Source of the DNA: Comamonadaceae bacterium 2FH
GTDB lineage: Bacteria > Pseudomonadota > Gammaproteobacteria > Burkholderiales > Burkholderiaceae_C
Direction: 5' to 3'
Assembly: GCA_005503335.1 (NCBI GenBank)
Contig: SCMQ01000003.1
Location: 169,260 to 233,259 of the forward strand
DNA length: 64,000 bases
The position numbers were made by a program, and so were the translations under genes. Positions 17,983 through 26,036 of this stretch are shown here, piece by piece (the stretch's first letter is position 1; each line of letters opens with the position of its first letter). Below the pieces are notes generated by a model that was not told where the DNA came from, did no database searches, and was given only the letters and a program-made list of their open reading frames with translations.

Positions 17983-18813
17983 ATGACACGCAAACTCGAA
18001 GGCAAGGTCGCCCTCATCACCGGCTCGGGCCGCGGCATCGGCCGCGCGATCGCGCTCAAGCTGGCCAGCGAAGGGGCGCGCATCGTCGTCAACGACCTCG
18101 ATGCCGGCCCGGCCGAGGAAGTGGTCGCAGAGATCAAGAAGAGCGGCGGCCAGGCCGTGGCCTGCGTCGGCAGCGTCACCGCGCCGGACTTCGCCGAACG
18201 CTTCATCGGCACCGCCGTCAACGAGTACAAGGGCCTGGACATCGTCGTCAACAACGCCGGCTACACCTGGGACAACGTGATCCAGAAAATGACCGACGAG
18301 CAGTGGTACGCGATGCTCGACTGCCACCTGACGGCGCCATTTCGCATCCTGCGCGCCGCCCAGCCTGTGATCCGCAGCCTCGTCAAGACCGAGACCGAAG
18401 CCGGCCAGCGCGTGGTGCGCAAGGTGGTCAACATCTCGTCGGTCGCCGGCCTGTTCGGCAACGCCGGGCAGACCAACTATTCCGCCGCCAAGGCCGGCAT
18501 CGTCGGCATGACGCAGACGCTGGCCAAGGAGTGGGGGCGCCTGAACGTGACGGTGAACTGCGTCGCCTACGGCCTGATCAAGACCCGCCTGACGGGCAGT
18601 GCCGGCGAGGAGGCGACGGCCAACATCGAGGGCCGGGAGATCAAGGTGGGCGTCAACCCCGAGCTGATGGCGATGATGGAGAAGTCCATTCCGCTCGGCC
18701 GCGGCGGCACGCCCGACGAGGCCGCGGGCGCGGTGTACCTCTTGTGCATTCCCGAGTCCGATTACGTGAGCGGCCAGACCCTGCTGTGCAGCGGCGGCCT
18801 GACGGGGATCTGA
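17983..18813 (+). CDS. SDR family 3-hydroxyacyl-CoA dehydrogenase-like protein
   Basis: This 276-residue SDR resembles the dehydrogenase domain of peroxisomal multifunctional enzyme type 2. It has TGSGRGIG, NNAG (VVNNAGYTWD), Ser in NISSVAG and YSAAK, and the end YVSGQTLLCSGG. Coming straight after the MaoC hydratase genes, it most likely oxidises the resulting 3-hydroxyacyl-CoA. AGGAG precedes the ATG. The SDR-plus-MaoC pair mirrors the two catalytic parts of eukaryotic D-bifunctional protein as separate genes. Confidence 0.85.
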   Translation: MTRKLEGKVALITGSGRGIGRAIALKLASEGARIVVNDLDAGPAEEVVAEIKKSGGQAVACVGSVTAPDFAERFIGTAVNEYKGLDIVVNNAGYTWDNVIQKMTDEQWYAMLDCHLTAPFRILRAAQPVIRSLVKTETEAGQRVVRKVVNISSVAGLFGNAGQTNYSAAKAGIVGMTQTLAKEWGRLNVTVNCVAYGLIKTRLTGSAGEEATANIEGREIKVGVNPELMAMMEKSIPLGRGGTPDEAAGAVYLLCIPESDYVSGQTLLCSGGLTGI

Positions 18814-18815
18814 CC

Positions 18816-19967
18816 ATGATGCCGCAACTGTACCGGCACCGCTGGATGGACGAAGAGATCGAGGCTTTCCGCGAGGTCGTGCGCCGCTACATCGCCGCGG
18901 AGCTGGCGCCGCATCTCGACGGCTGGCGCCGCCAGGGCTACATCCCCCGCGAGGTGTGGCGGCCCTTCGGCGAGATGGGCTTTCTGCTGCCCGAGATCGA
19001 CGAGGAATACGGCGGCGCCGGGGCAAACCTCGCCTACCAGATGGTCGTGCAGGACGAGCTGGCCAAGGCCGAGATGCCGGCCAACGTCGCGGTGCATACC
19101 ATCGCCGCCCACTACATCCGCGACTACGGCAGCGAGGCTCAGAAGCGCCGCTGGCTGCCGAAGCTCGCCAGCGGCGAGATGCTCGCCGGCATCGCCATGA
19201 CCGAGCCGGGCTGCGGCTCGGACCTCCAGGCGATGCGCAGCCGCGCCCGGCGCGACGGCGACGAGTATGTCCTGGACGGCGCCAAGACCTTCATCACCAA
19301 TGGCTTCACCGCCAACTTGCTGGTGGTCGCGGTCCGCACGGGCGAGGCCGGCAGCAAGGGCGTCTCGCTGATCGTGCTGGAGACCGAGAACCTGGCCGGC
19401 TTCCGCGTCGGGCGGAGGCTGGAGAAGCTGGGCCAGCATGCCTCCGACACCGCCGAGCTGTCCTTCGAGGGCGTGCGCGTGCCGGCCGACCACCTGCTCG
19501 GCGCGGTGGAAGGCCGCGGCTTCGCCCAGCTGATGGGCCAGCTGCCTTACGAGCGCATGCTGCTCACCGTGCCGGCCGCGGCGGTGATCGAGAAGGCGGT
19601 GGAGCTGACCCTCGACTACACCCAGCAGCGCAAAGCCTTCGGCCAGTCGCTGTACGACTTCCAGAACACCCGCTTCAAGCTCGCCGAATGCGCGACGCTC
19701 GCGCACGTGGTGCGCAGCTTCGTCAACGACTGCATCCAGCGCCTCTTGGACGGCAAGCTCGACGACAGCGCGGCCTACATGGCCAAGTGGTGGTGCACCG
19801 AGCAGCAATGCCGCGTGGTGGACGAATGCCTGCAGCTCTTCGGTGGCTACGGCTACATGGCGGAGTACCCCATCGCGAGGCTCTATGCCGATGCCCGGGT
19901 GCAGCGCATCTACGGCGGCGCCAACGAGATCATGAAGGAGCTGATCGCGCGGAAGCTGCTCGCATGA
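18816..19967 (+). CDS. Acyl-CoA dehydrogenase
   Basis: This 383-residue FAD enzyme has the ACAD signature AMTEPGCGSDLQAMRSRA, KTFITNGF, and YTQQRKAFGQSLYDFQNTRFKLAE. The C-terminal YGGANEIMKELIARKLL contains the Glu-containing segment near the substrate. It should introduce the 2,3 double bond into the branched acyl-CoA. The ATG at 18816 lies 2 bp after the SDR stop, and its own stop overlaps the next ATG (ATGA). A second ATG at 18819 is also possible. Confidence 0.9.
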   Translation: MMPQLYRHRWMDEEIEAFREVVRRYIAAELAPHLDGWRRQGYIPREVWRPFGEMGFLLPEIDEEYGGAGANLAYQMVVQDELAKAEMPANVAVHTIAAHYIRDYGSEAQKRRWLPKLASGEMLAGIAMTEPGCGSDLQAMRSRARRDGDEYVLDGAKTFITNGFTANLLVVAVRTGEAGSKGVSLIVLETENLAGFRVGRRLEKLGQHASDTAELSFEGVRVPADHLLGAVEGRGFAQLMGQLPYERMLLTVPAAAVIEKAVELTLDYTQQRKAFGQSLYDFQNTRFKLAECATLAHVVRSFVNDCIQRLLDGKLDDSAAYMAKWWCTEQQCRVVDECLQLFGGYGYMAEYPIARLYADARVQRIYGGANEIMKELIARKLLA

Positions 19968-21046
19968 AGCCGCCGCTGACCGGTATCCGCATCGTCGAGT
20001 TCGAGGGCATCGGCCCCGGTCCCCTGGCCGGCCGCATGCTGGCCGACATGGGCGCTGAGGTGACCGTGATCGCACGGCCTCAGAAGGGCGCCGTGACCGA
20101 ACGGCTCGGCGGCGCGGCCGACAACAACCCGCTGCGCCGAGGCAAGACCGTCGTGCTGCTCGACCTCAAGCAAGCGACCGCAGTCGCCGAAGCGATGGCG
20201 CTGGTGACCGCAGCCGACGCGCTGATCGAAGGCAACCGCCCCGGCGTGATGGAGAAGCTGGGCCTCGGGCCGGCCGACTGCGCCGCGCGCAACCCGCGGC
20301 TGGTCTACGGCCGCATGACCGGCTGGGGTCAAAGCGGGCCGCTGGCCCAGGCGGCCGGGCACGACCTGAACTACGTGGCGCTGACCGGGCTGCTGTCGCT
20401 GTCGGCGCACCGCGGCGAGCGGCCTATCGTGCCGCCGACCGTGGTGGGTGATGCCAGCGGCGCGCTGGGCCTGGCCTTCGGCATCGCCTGCGCGTTGCTC
20501 GAAGCGCGCGCCAGCGGCCGGGGGCGTGTGGTCGATGCCGCCATCGTCGATGTGGTGGCGATGCTGGGCGGCATCGTGCAATGGATACGCGGCAGCGGCC
20601 AGCTCGACGCGGGCAGGCCCAGTCCCTTCCACGACTCGCCGTTTTATGAGGTATACGAATGCGCGGACGGTGGCTTCATCACGCTGGGCGCGCTGGAGCC
20701 GCAGTTTTACCTGCTACTGCTTGACAAGCTCGGCCTGCACGACGCGGATCCGGCGGCGCAATACGAACTGGCGCAATGGCCGGCCTTGAAGGCACGCTTT
20801 GCGGCGCTGTTCAAAAGCCGTCCGCGCGACGCTTGGTGCGAATTGCTCGAAGGCAGCGACGTGTGTTTTGCGCCGGTGCTCAGCATCGCAGAGGCGGCGC
20901 AGCATCCGCACATGGCCTCGCGCGGCGCCTACATCGTCGGCCCGAGCGGCAAGCTGGACGTTGCCGCCGCGCCGCGTTTCCTGGAGCTCGGCGAGCCGCC
21001 GGCAAACGGCCAGCCTTGTTCGACTGAAGGCGGGCGCTTGTGTTGA
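19964..21046 (+). CDS. Alpha-methylacyl-CoA racemase-like CaiB/BaiF family protein
   Basis: This 360-residue family III CoA-transferase-fold protein matches alpha-methylacyl-CoA racemases at their key points: GHDLNYVALTG (active-site His), VVGDASGALGLAFGI (Asp) and YECADGGFITLGALEPQFY (Glu). It would interconvert the R and S forms at a 2-methyl carbon so that the dehydrogenase can act. The ATG overlaps the stop of the dehydrogenase. It ends the operon. A CoA-transferase role is possible but less likely because of the racemase-specific motifs. Confidence 0.85.
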   Translation: MKPPLTGIRIVEFEGIGPGPLAGRMLADMGAEVTVIARPQKGAVTERLGGAADNNPLRRGKTVVLLDLKQATAVAEAMALVTAADALIEGNRPGVMEKLGLGPADCAARNPRLVYGRMTGWGQSGPLAQAAGHDLNYVALTGLLSLSAHRGERPIVPPTVVGDASGALGLAFGIACALLEARASGRGRVVDAAIVDVVAMLGGIVQWIRGSGQLDAGRPSPFHDSPFYEVYECADGGFITLGALEPQFYLLLLDKLGLHDADPAAQYELAQWPALKARFAALFKSRPRDAWCELLEGSDVCFAPVLSIAEAAQHPHMASRGAYIVGPSGKLDVAAAPRFLELGEPPANGQPCSTEGGRLC

Positions 21047-21056
21047 GCGTCCGCTG

Positions 21057-21572
21057 CTAGACCCCCTTGCGCTGACGCGCGGCGGCGCGGTTGGGCGCCG
21101 GGCCGACCGGCAGGCGGACCTCGGACTTGACCTCCTTGAGCACGATGCTCGAGCGCACATGGGTCACGCCGGGCAGCTTGAAGATGCTGTGGTGCAGGAA
21201 CTGCTCGTAGTGCTCGATGTCGCGCACCATCACCGTGAGGATGTAGTCGGCCTGGCCCGTGGTGCTGAGGCAGCGCACGATCTGCGGCGTGGCGGCGACC
21301 GCACGCTCGAACTGCTGCACCAGCTCCTCGCTGTGCTGGCTCAGGTTGGCCTCGACCACGACCAGCAGGTTCAGGCCGACCCGGCGCCGGTCCACCAGCG
21401 CGGTGTAGCTGCGGATCACGCCGCTGGCCTCCATCTCCTTGATGCGCTTCCAGCAGGGCGTGGTCGACAGGCCCACGCGCTCGGCGATCTGCTGCACGGT
21501 CTGGCGCGCGTCGCGCTGCAGCTCCTCGAGGATCTGCAGGCTGTAGGCGTCGAGAACAGTTTCCTCGGTCAT
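21057..21572 (-). CDS. Lrp/AsnC family transcriptional regulator
   Basis: This 171-residue regulator starts with an HTH domain (LDAYSLQILEELQRDARQTVQQIAERVGL, then STTPCWKRIKEMEASGVI). A RAM ligand-binding domain follows (DYILTVMVRDIEHYEQFLHHSIFKLPGVTHVRSS). I chose the ATG at 21572 by family length; no clear ribosome site is visible and a GTG at 21614 is possible. It is divergent from the indolepyruvate oxidoreductase gene and probably senses an amino acid linked to it. Confidence 0.88.
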   Translation of the reverse strand: MTEETVLDAYSLQILEELQRDARQTVQQIAERVGLSTTPCWKRIKEMEASGVIRSYTALVDRRRVGLNLLVVVEANLSQHSEELVQQFERAVAATPQIVRCLSTTGQADYILTVMVRDIEHYEQFLHHSIFKLPGVTHVRSSIVLKEVKSEVRLPVGPAPNRAAARQRKGV

Positions 21573-21592
21573 GGCTGTATTCGAGTAGATGG

Positions 21593-21628
21593 TTCCTTGA
21601 ATATAGCTTTTCACGAGGAAACAAGGAA
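21593..21628. promoter_or_regulatory. Inverted repeat between the Lrp and indolepyruvate oxidoreductase genes
   Basis: TTCCTTG at 21593-21599 is the reverse complement of CAAGGAA at 21622-21628, with AT-rich sequence between. With one mismatch the arms extend to nine bases. It lies 20 bases before the Lrp gene start and 55 bases before the oxidoreductase start, a good position for an autoregulatory Lrp site. This is inference from position only. Confidence 0.4.
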
Positions 21629-21682
21629 TCGTTTTCCGGCTTGTGCGGCCTATGCTTCATCGACCCCCGAATGGAGACGAAC

Positions 21683-24600
21683 ATGCCAGCCGCCCCGAGC
21701 CAAGAATCCGACCAGGACGCCATCGTCCGCCCCGACTACCAGCTGTCCGACAACCTCTGGGCCAAGGAAGGCCAGGTGTTCCTGACCGGCACCCAGGCCC
21801 TGGTGCGCCTGCTGCTGATGCAGCGCGCGCGCGACGCGGCGACGGGCCTCAACACCCAGGGCTTCGTCAGCGGCTACCGCGGCTCGCCGCTGGGCATGCT
21901 GGACCAGGCGATCTGGAAGGCCGGCAAGCGCTTCGAGGACAGCGGCATCCGCTTCGTGCCCGCGGTCAACGAGGAACTGGGCGCCACCCAGGTGCTGGGC
22001 ACGCAGCGCGTGGAGTCGGACCCCGAGCGCACGGTCGACGGCGTGTTCGCCATGTGGTACGGCAAGGGCCCGGGCGTGGACCGCGCCGGCGACGCGATCA
22101 AGCACGGCAACGCCTTCGGCTCCTCGCCCAAGGGCGGCGTGCTGGTGGTGGCGGGCGACGACCATGGCTGCGTGTCCTCGTCCATGCCGCACCAGAGCGA
22201 CCAGCTGCTGCAGGCCTTCCACATGCCCATCGTCTCGCCGGCCAGCGTGGCCGAGTACCTGGAGTTCGGCCTCTATGGCTGGCAGCTCTCGCGCTACAGC
22301 GGCAACTGGGTGGGGCTGACGGCCCTGTCCGAGGTGGTGGAAAGCGGGGCCACGGTGGACCTGGACCAGGTCAACGCCCACGTGGCGGCCTGGCAGGACG
22401 AGGCGGCTGTGCGAGCGCAGACCGGCCACCAGCCGCCGGCCGACGGCCTGCACTACCGCTGGCCCGACCTGCCTTCGCTGCGCATAGAGACGCGCCTGAT
22501 GGACAAGCTGGCGGCCGTGGCGGCCTTCGCGCGCGTCAATTCCATCGACCGCGAGGTCATCGCCTCGCCCACGGCCAGCGTGGGCATCGTGACCTGCGGC
22601 AAGGCGCATTACGACCTGATGGAGGTGTTGCGCCGCCTGGAGATCACGCCCGAGATGCTGGCCGCGGCCGGCGTGCGCCTGTACAAGATCGGCCTGTCGT
22701 TCCCGATCGAGACCACGCGCGCCCTGGCCTTCGCCCAGGGCCTGAAGGAGATCCTGGTCATCGAGGAAAAGGGCGCGGTGGTCGAGACCCAGCTGCGCGA
22801 GCTGTTCTATAACGCGCCGGCCGACGCGCGCCCGGCCATCGTCGGCAAGCGCGACGCCGAGGGCCGGCCGCTGGTCTCCGCGGTCGGCGAGCTGCGCCCC
22901 TCGCGCCTGATAACGCTCGTGGCCGACTGGCTGGTGCGGCATTTCCCCGACCACGCCACTTGGGGTGACCCCCTTCGCCATGTGCGCGACTTCACGCCGC
23001 CCGAGCTGCTGGCCAACGACGCCGACAGCGTCAAGCGCCTGCCTTACTTCTGCGCCGGCTGCCCACACAACACCTCGACCCGGGTGCCCGAGGGCTCGAC
23101 CGCGCGCGCCGGCATAGGCTGCCACTTCATGGCCAACTGGATGGACCGCGACACGGCCGGCCTGATCCAGATGGGCGGGGAGGGCGTGGACTGGGTCTCG
23201 CACGCGCTGTTCACGCGCGTGCCGCATGTGTTCCAGAACCTGGGCGACGGCACCTACTACCACTCGGGCTACCTCGCGATCCGCCAGGCCGTGGCGGCCA
23301 AGGCCTCGATCACCTACAAGATCCTGTTCAACGACGCCGTCGCCATGACCGGCGGCCAGCCGGTCGACGGACCGGTCTCGGTCGACGCGATCGCGCGCCA
23401 GGTCGAGAGCGAGGGCGTCAAGCAGGTGGTGGTGCTGAGCGACGACATCGCCAAGTACGACGCGATCAAGGACCGCTTCCCCCAGGGCACGGAGTTCCAT
23501 GACCGCGACCAGCTCGACGCCGTGCAGCGCCGCCTGCGCGAGGTCAAGGGCGTCACGGTGCTGATCTACGAGCAGACCTGCGCCGCCGAGAAGCGCCGCC
23601 GGCGCAAGAAGGGCGAGCTGGTCGACCCGTCGCGCCGCCTGTTCATCAACGAGGCGGTCTGCGAGGGCTGCGGCGACTGCAGCGTGCAGAGCAACTGCGT
23701 GGCCGTCGTGCCGCAAGAGACACTACTGGGCCGCAAGCGCAAGATCGACCAGACCAGCTGCAACAAGGACTATTCCTGCGCCAAGGGCTTTTGCCCCAGC
23801 TTCGTCGGCGTCACGGGCGGCAAGCTGCGCAAGAAGGCGGGTGCGCTGGCCGGCGGCATGGACGCCTTCCTGCAGCGCGTGGCCGCGCTGCCTCGGCCCG
23901 CGCCTCATGCCTGGACCGGCCCCTACGATCTGCTGGTGACCGGCGTGGGCGGCACCGGCGTGGTCACGGTGGGCGCCGTGATCGCCATGGCGGCCCACCT
24001 GGAAGGCAAGAGCGCCAGCGTGCTGGACTTCATGGGCTTCGCGCAAAAGGGCGGCTCGGTGCTGTCCTTCGTGCGCCTGGCCGATCGCCCCGAGCGCTTG
24101 AACCAGGTGCGCATAGACACCCAGCAGGCCGACGCCATCCTGGCCTGCGACCTGGTGGTGGGCGCCTCGCCCGAGGCGCTGCAGACGGTGCGCCACGGCC
24201 GCACGCAGATCCTGGCCAACACGCACGAGGTGCCGGTGGCCGAGTCGCTGAAGAACCCCGATGCCAGCCTCAAGGTGGAGCTGCTGCTCGAGAAGCTGAG
24301 CTTCGCGGCTGGCGCCGAGCGCGTCGAGACCTTCGATGCCCAGACACTGGCCGAGGACTTCCTGGGCGACACCATCAGCGCCAACATCCTGGCCCTGGGC
24401 TACGCCTGGCAGCGCGGCCTGGTGCCGGTGGGCCTGGCGGCGCTGCGCCGCGCGATAGCGCTCAACGGCGTGGCGGTGCCGGCCAACCTGCTGGCCTTCT
24501 CGCTGGGCCGGCTCGCGGCGGCCGACATCCATGCCTGCCACGCGCTGCTCGACGAGCCGGACGAGGCGCCGCGGCCCGAGACCCTGGACGAGATCGTGGC

Positions 24601-25279
24601 GCGCGGCCTGACCCATCTGACGGCCTACCAGGACGCGGCCTATGCGCAGCGCTACGAGGCCCTGGTGCGGCGCGCGCAGCAGCGCGAGGCCGCGCTGGGC
24701 GGCGACGGCGCCCTGGCCGCCGCCGTGGCGCGCAGCGCGCTCAAGCTCATGGCCTACAAGGACGAGTACGAGGTGGCGCGCCTGTACACCGACCCCGCGT
24801 TCCGCGAGGGCCTGGCGCACCAGTTCGAGGGCGATCTGAAGCTCGAGTTCTACATGGCACCGCCGCTGCTGGCGCGCCCCAAGGACGGCCAGGCGCCGCG
24901 CAAGGTCCGCCTGGGCGGCTGGATGCTGCCGGCCATGAAGCTGCTGGCGCAGGGCAAGCGGCTGCGCGGCACGGCGCTGGACCTGTTCGGCCGCACCGAG
25001 GAGCGGCGCATGGAGCGCGAGCTGATCGCCCGCTACGAGGCGCGCGTGGACGAGCTGCTGGCCCGGCTAGAGGCGGACAAGCTCAAGCTGGCGGCCGAGA
25101 TCGCGGCCGTGCCGCTGAGCATGCGCGGCTTCGGCCATGTGAAGCTGGCCAACGTGGCGCTGGCGCGCGCCCGCGAGGCGGAGCTGCTGCACCGCTTCGA
25201 CCCGCAGCAGTACCCACGCCCGGCCGGCCCGGCCCAGGCCGGCCAGCTGCGCGGCATCAGGATCACGGCGGCGGCCTGA
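21683..25279 (+). CDS. Indolepyruvate ferredoxin oxidoreductase, fused alpha-gamma subunits
   Basis: This 1198-residue thiamine-diphosphate enzyme decarboxylates aryl-pyruvates from aromatic amino acids to aryl-acetyl-CoA with ferredoxin as acceptor. The N-terminal part is IorA-like (GFVSGYRGSPLG, VVAGDDHGCVSSSMPHQSD). A central TPP-binding domain includes CAGCPHNTSTRVPEGS and QNLGDGTYYHSG. Iron-sulfur cysteines occur in CEGCGDCSVQSNC and CNKDYSCAKGFC. The C-terminal part is the IorB-like gamma domain (TGVGGTGVVTVGAVIAMAAH). The start at 21683 follows GGAG. Its product could be phenylacetyl-CoA, so it connects in theory with paaZ at the start of the window. Confidence 0.92.
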   Translation: MPAAPSQESDQDAIVRPDYQLSDNLWAKEGQVFLTGTQALVRLLLMQRARDAATGLNTQGFVSGYRGSPLGMLDQAIWKAGKRFEDSGIRFVPAVNEELGATQVLGTQRVESDPERTVDGVFAMWYGKGPGVDRAGDAIKHGNAFGSSPKGGVLVVAGDDHGCVSSSMPHQSDQLLQAFHMPIVSPASVAEYLEFGLYGWQLSRYSGNWVGLTALSEVVESGATVDLDQVNAHVAAWQDEAAVRAQTGHQPPADGLHYRWPDLPSLRIETRLMDKLAAVAAFARVNSIDREVIASPTASVGIVTCGKAHYDLMEVLRRLEITPEMLAAAGVRLYKIGLSFPIETTRALAFAQGLKEILVIEEKGAVVETQLRELFYNAPADARPAIVGKRDAEGRPLVSAVGELRPSRLITLVADWLVRHFPDHATWGDPLRHVRDFTPPELLANDADSVKRLPYFCAGCPHNTSTRVPEGSTARAGIGCHFMANWMDRDTAGLIQMGGEGVDWVSHALFTRVPHVFQNLGDGTYYHSGYLAIRQAVAAKASITYKILFNDAVAMTGGQPVDGPVSVDAIARQVESEGVKQVVVLSDDIAKYDAIKDRFPQGTEFHDRDQLDAVQRRLREVKGVTVLIYEQTCAAEKRRRRKKGELVDPSRRLFINEAVCEGCGDCSVQSNCVAVVPQETLLGRKRKIDQTSCNKDYSCAKGFCPSFVGVTGGKLRKKAGALAGGMDAFLQRVAALPRPAPHAWTGPYDLLVTGVGGTGVVTVGAVIAMAAHLEGKSASVLDFMGFAQKGGSVLSFVRLADRPERLNQVRIDTQQADAILACDLVVGASPEALQTVRHGRTQILANTHEVPVAESLKNPDASLKVELLLEKLSFAAGAERVETFDAQTLAEDFLGDTISANILALGYAWQRGLVPVGLAALRRAIALNGVAVPANLLAFSLGRLAAADIHACHALLDEPDEAPRPETLDEIVARGLTHLTAYQDAAYAQRYEALVRRAQQREAALGGDGALAAAVARSALKLMAYKDEYEVARLYTDPAFREGLAHQFEGDLKLEFYMAPPLLARPKDGQAPRKVRLGGWMLPAMKLLAQGKRLRGTALDLFGRTEERRMERELIARYEARVDELLARLEADKLKLAAEIAAVPLSMRGFGHVKLANVALARAREAELLHRFDPQQYPRPAGPAQAGQLRGIRITAAA

Positions 25280-25292
25280 GCGGCTGCGTTCT

Positions 25293-25315
25293 CCCTCGCC
25301 CCTTTGGGGAGAGGG
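25293..25315. repeat. GC-rich hairpin between convergent genes
   Basis: CCCTCGCCCC and GGGGAGAGGG form a stem with one mismatch and a TTT loop between two converging genes. The wording is typical of a widespread REP-like intergenic repeat in proteobacteria. It may act as a bidirectional transcription barrier, but there is no U-tract. Confidence 0.45.
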
Positions 25316-25337
25316 CCGGGGTGGGGGGGCTGCACGG

Positions 25338-25832
25338 TCAGCCCGCGCTGGGCGCGGGCGAGCGCGCCTCGGCGAAGCGCACGGCCAGTTCCTGGCGCAG
25401 CTTCTTGCGCAGCAGGGCGGCGTCGAAGCGGCGCTTTTCCTCGGGCGTGAAGGGGCGCAGCTGGGGCACCGGCACCGGCTTGCGGTCCTCGTCGACCGCG
25501 ACCATGGTGAAGAAGCAGCTGTTGACATGGCGCACCTCCTGGGTGCGGATGTCCTCGGCCACCACCTTGATGCCCACTTCCATTGAAGACTTGCCGGTGT
25601 AGTTGATGCTGGCGAGGAAGCTCACGAGCTCACCCACGTGGATGGGCTGCAGGAACATGACCTGGTCCACGCTGAGCGTGACCACGTAGCGCGAGGCGTA
25701 GCGGCTGGCGCAGGCGTAGGCCACCTGGTCGAGCAGCTTGAGAATGGCGCCCCCGTGCACGTTGCCGGAGAAGTTGGCCATGTCGGGGGACATCAGCACG
25801 GTCATGCTGAGTTGGTGCGCGGGCAGGTTCAT
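25338..25832 (-). CDS. Acyl-CoA thioesterase (hot-dog fold, YciA/BACH-like)
   Basis: This 164-residue hot-dog thioesterase has the active-site helix pattern NFSGNVHGGAILKLLDQVAYACASRYA and the strand VTLSVDQVMFLQPIHVGE. The family hydrolyses acyl-CoA to free acid and CoA. The C-terminus FTPEEKRRFDAALLRKKL is typical of the long-chain group. It is a single gene converging on the oxidoreductase. Confidence 0.87.
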   Translation of the reverse strand: MNLPAHQLSMTVLMSPDMANFSGNVHGGAILKLLDQVAYACASRYASRYVVTLSVDQVMFLQPIHVGELVSFLASINYTGKSSMEVGIKVVAEDIRTQEVRHVNSCFFTMVAVDEDRKPVPVPQLRPFTPEEKRRFDAALLRKKLRQELAVRFAEARSPAPSAG

Positions 25833-26036
25833 GGGGCGATTTTATGCAGAGGGCGGGGCGGGGCATTCGGCGAGGCAGCCGGGTTGCGCATTCATTTCAT
25901 GTGGTTTATGGTGCGCGGGGATGGGTTGAAGGCTCAAGCGGGCAGTTTCGGAGGCGCATCCCATCAAATGATTTCGTCATTGCGTCTTTTCATTTCGGAC
26001 AGCTCGCCGGCTGTACAAACAAAAAGAGGAACCGAA

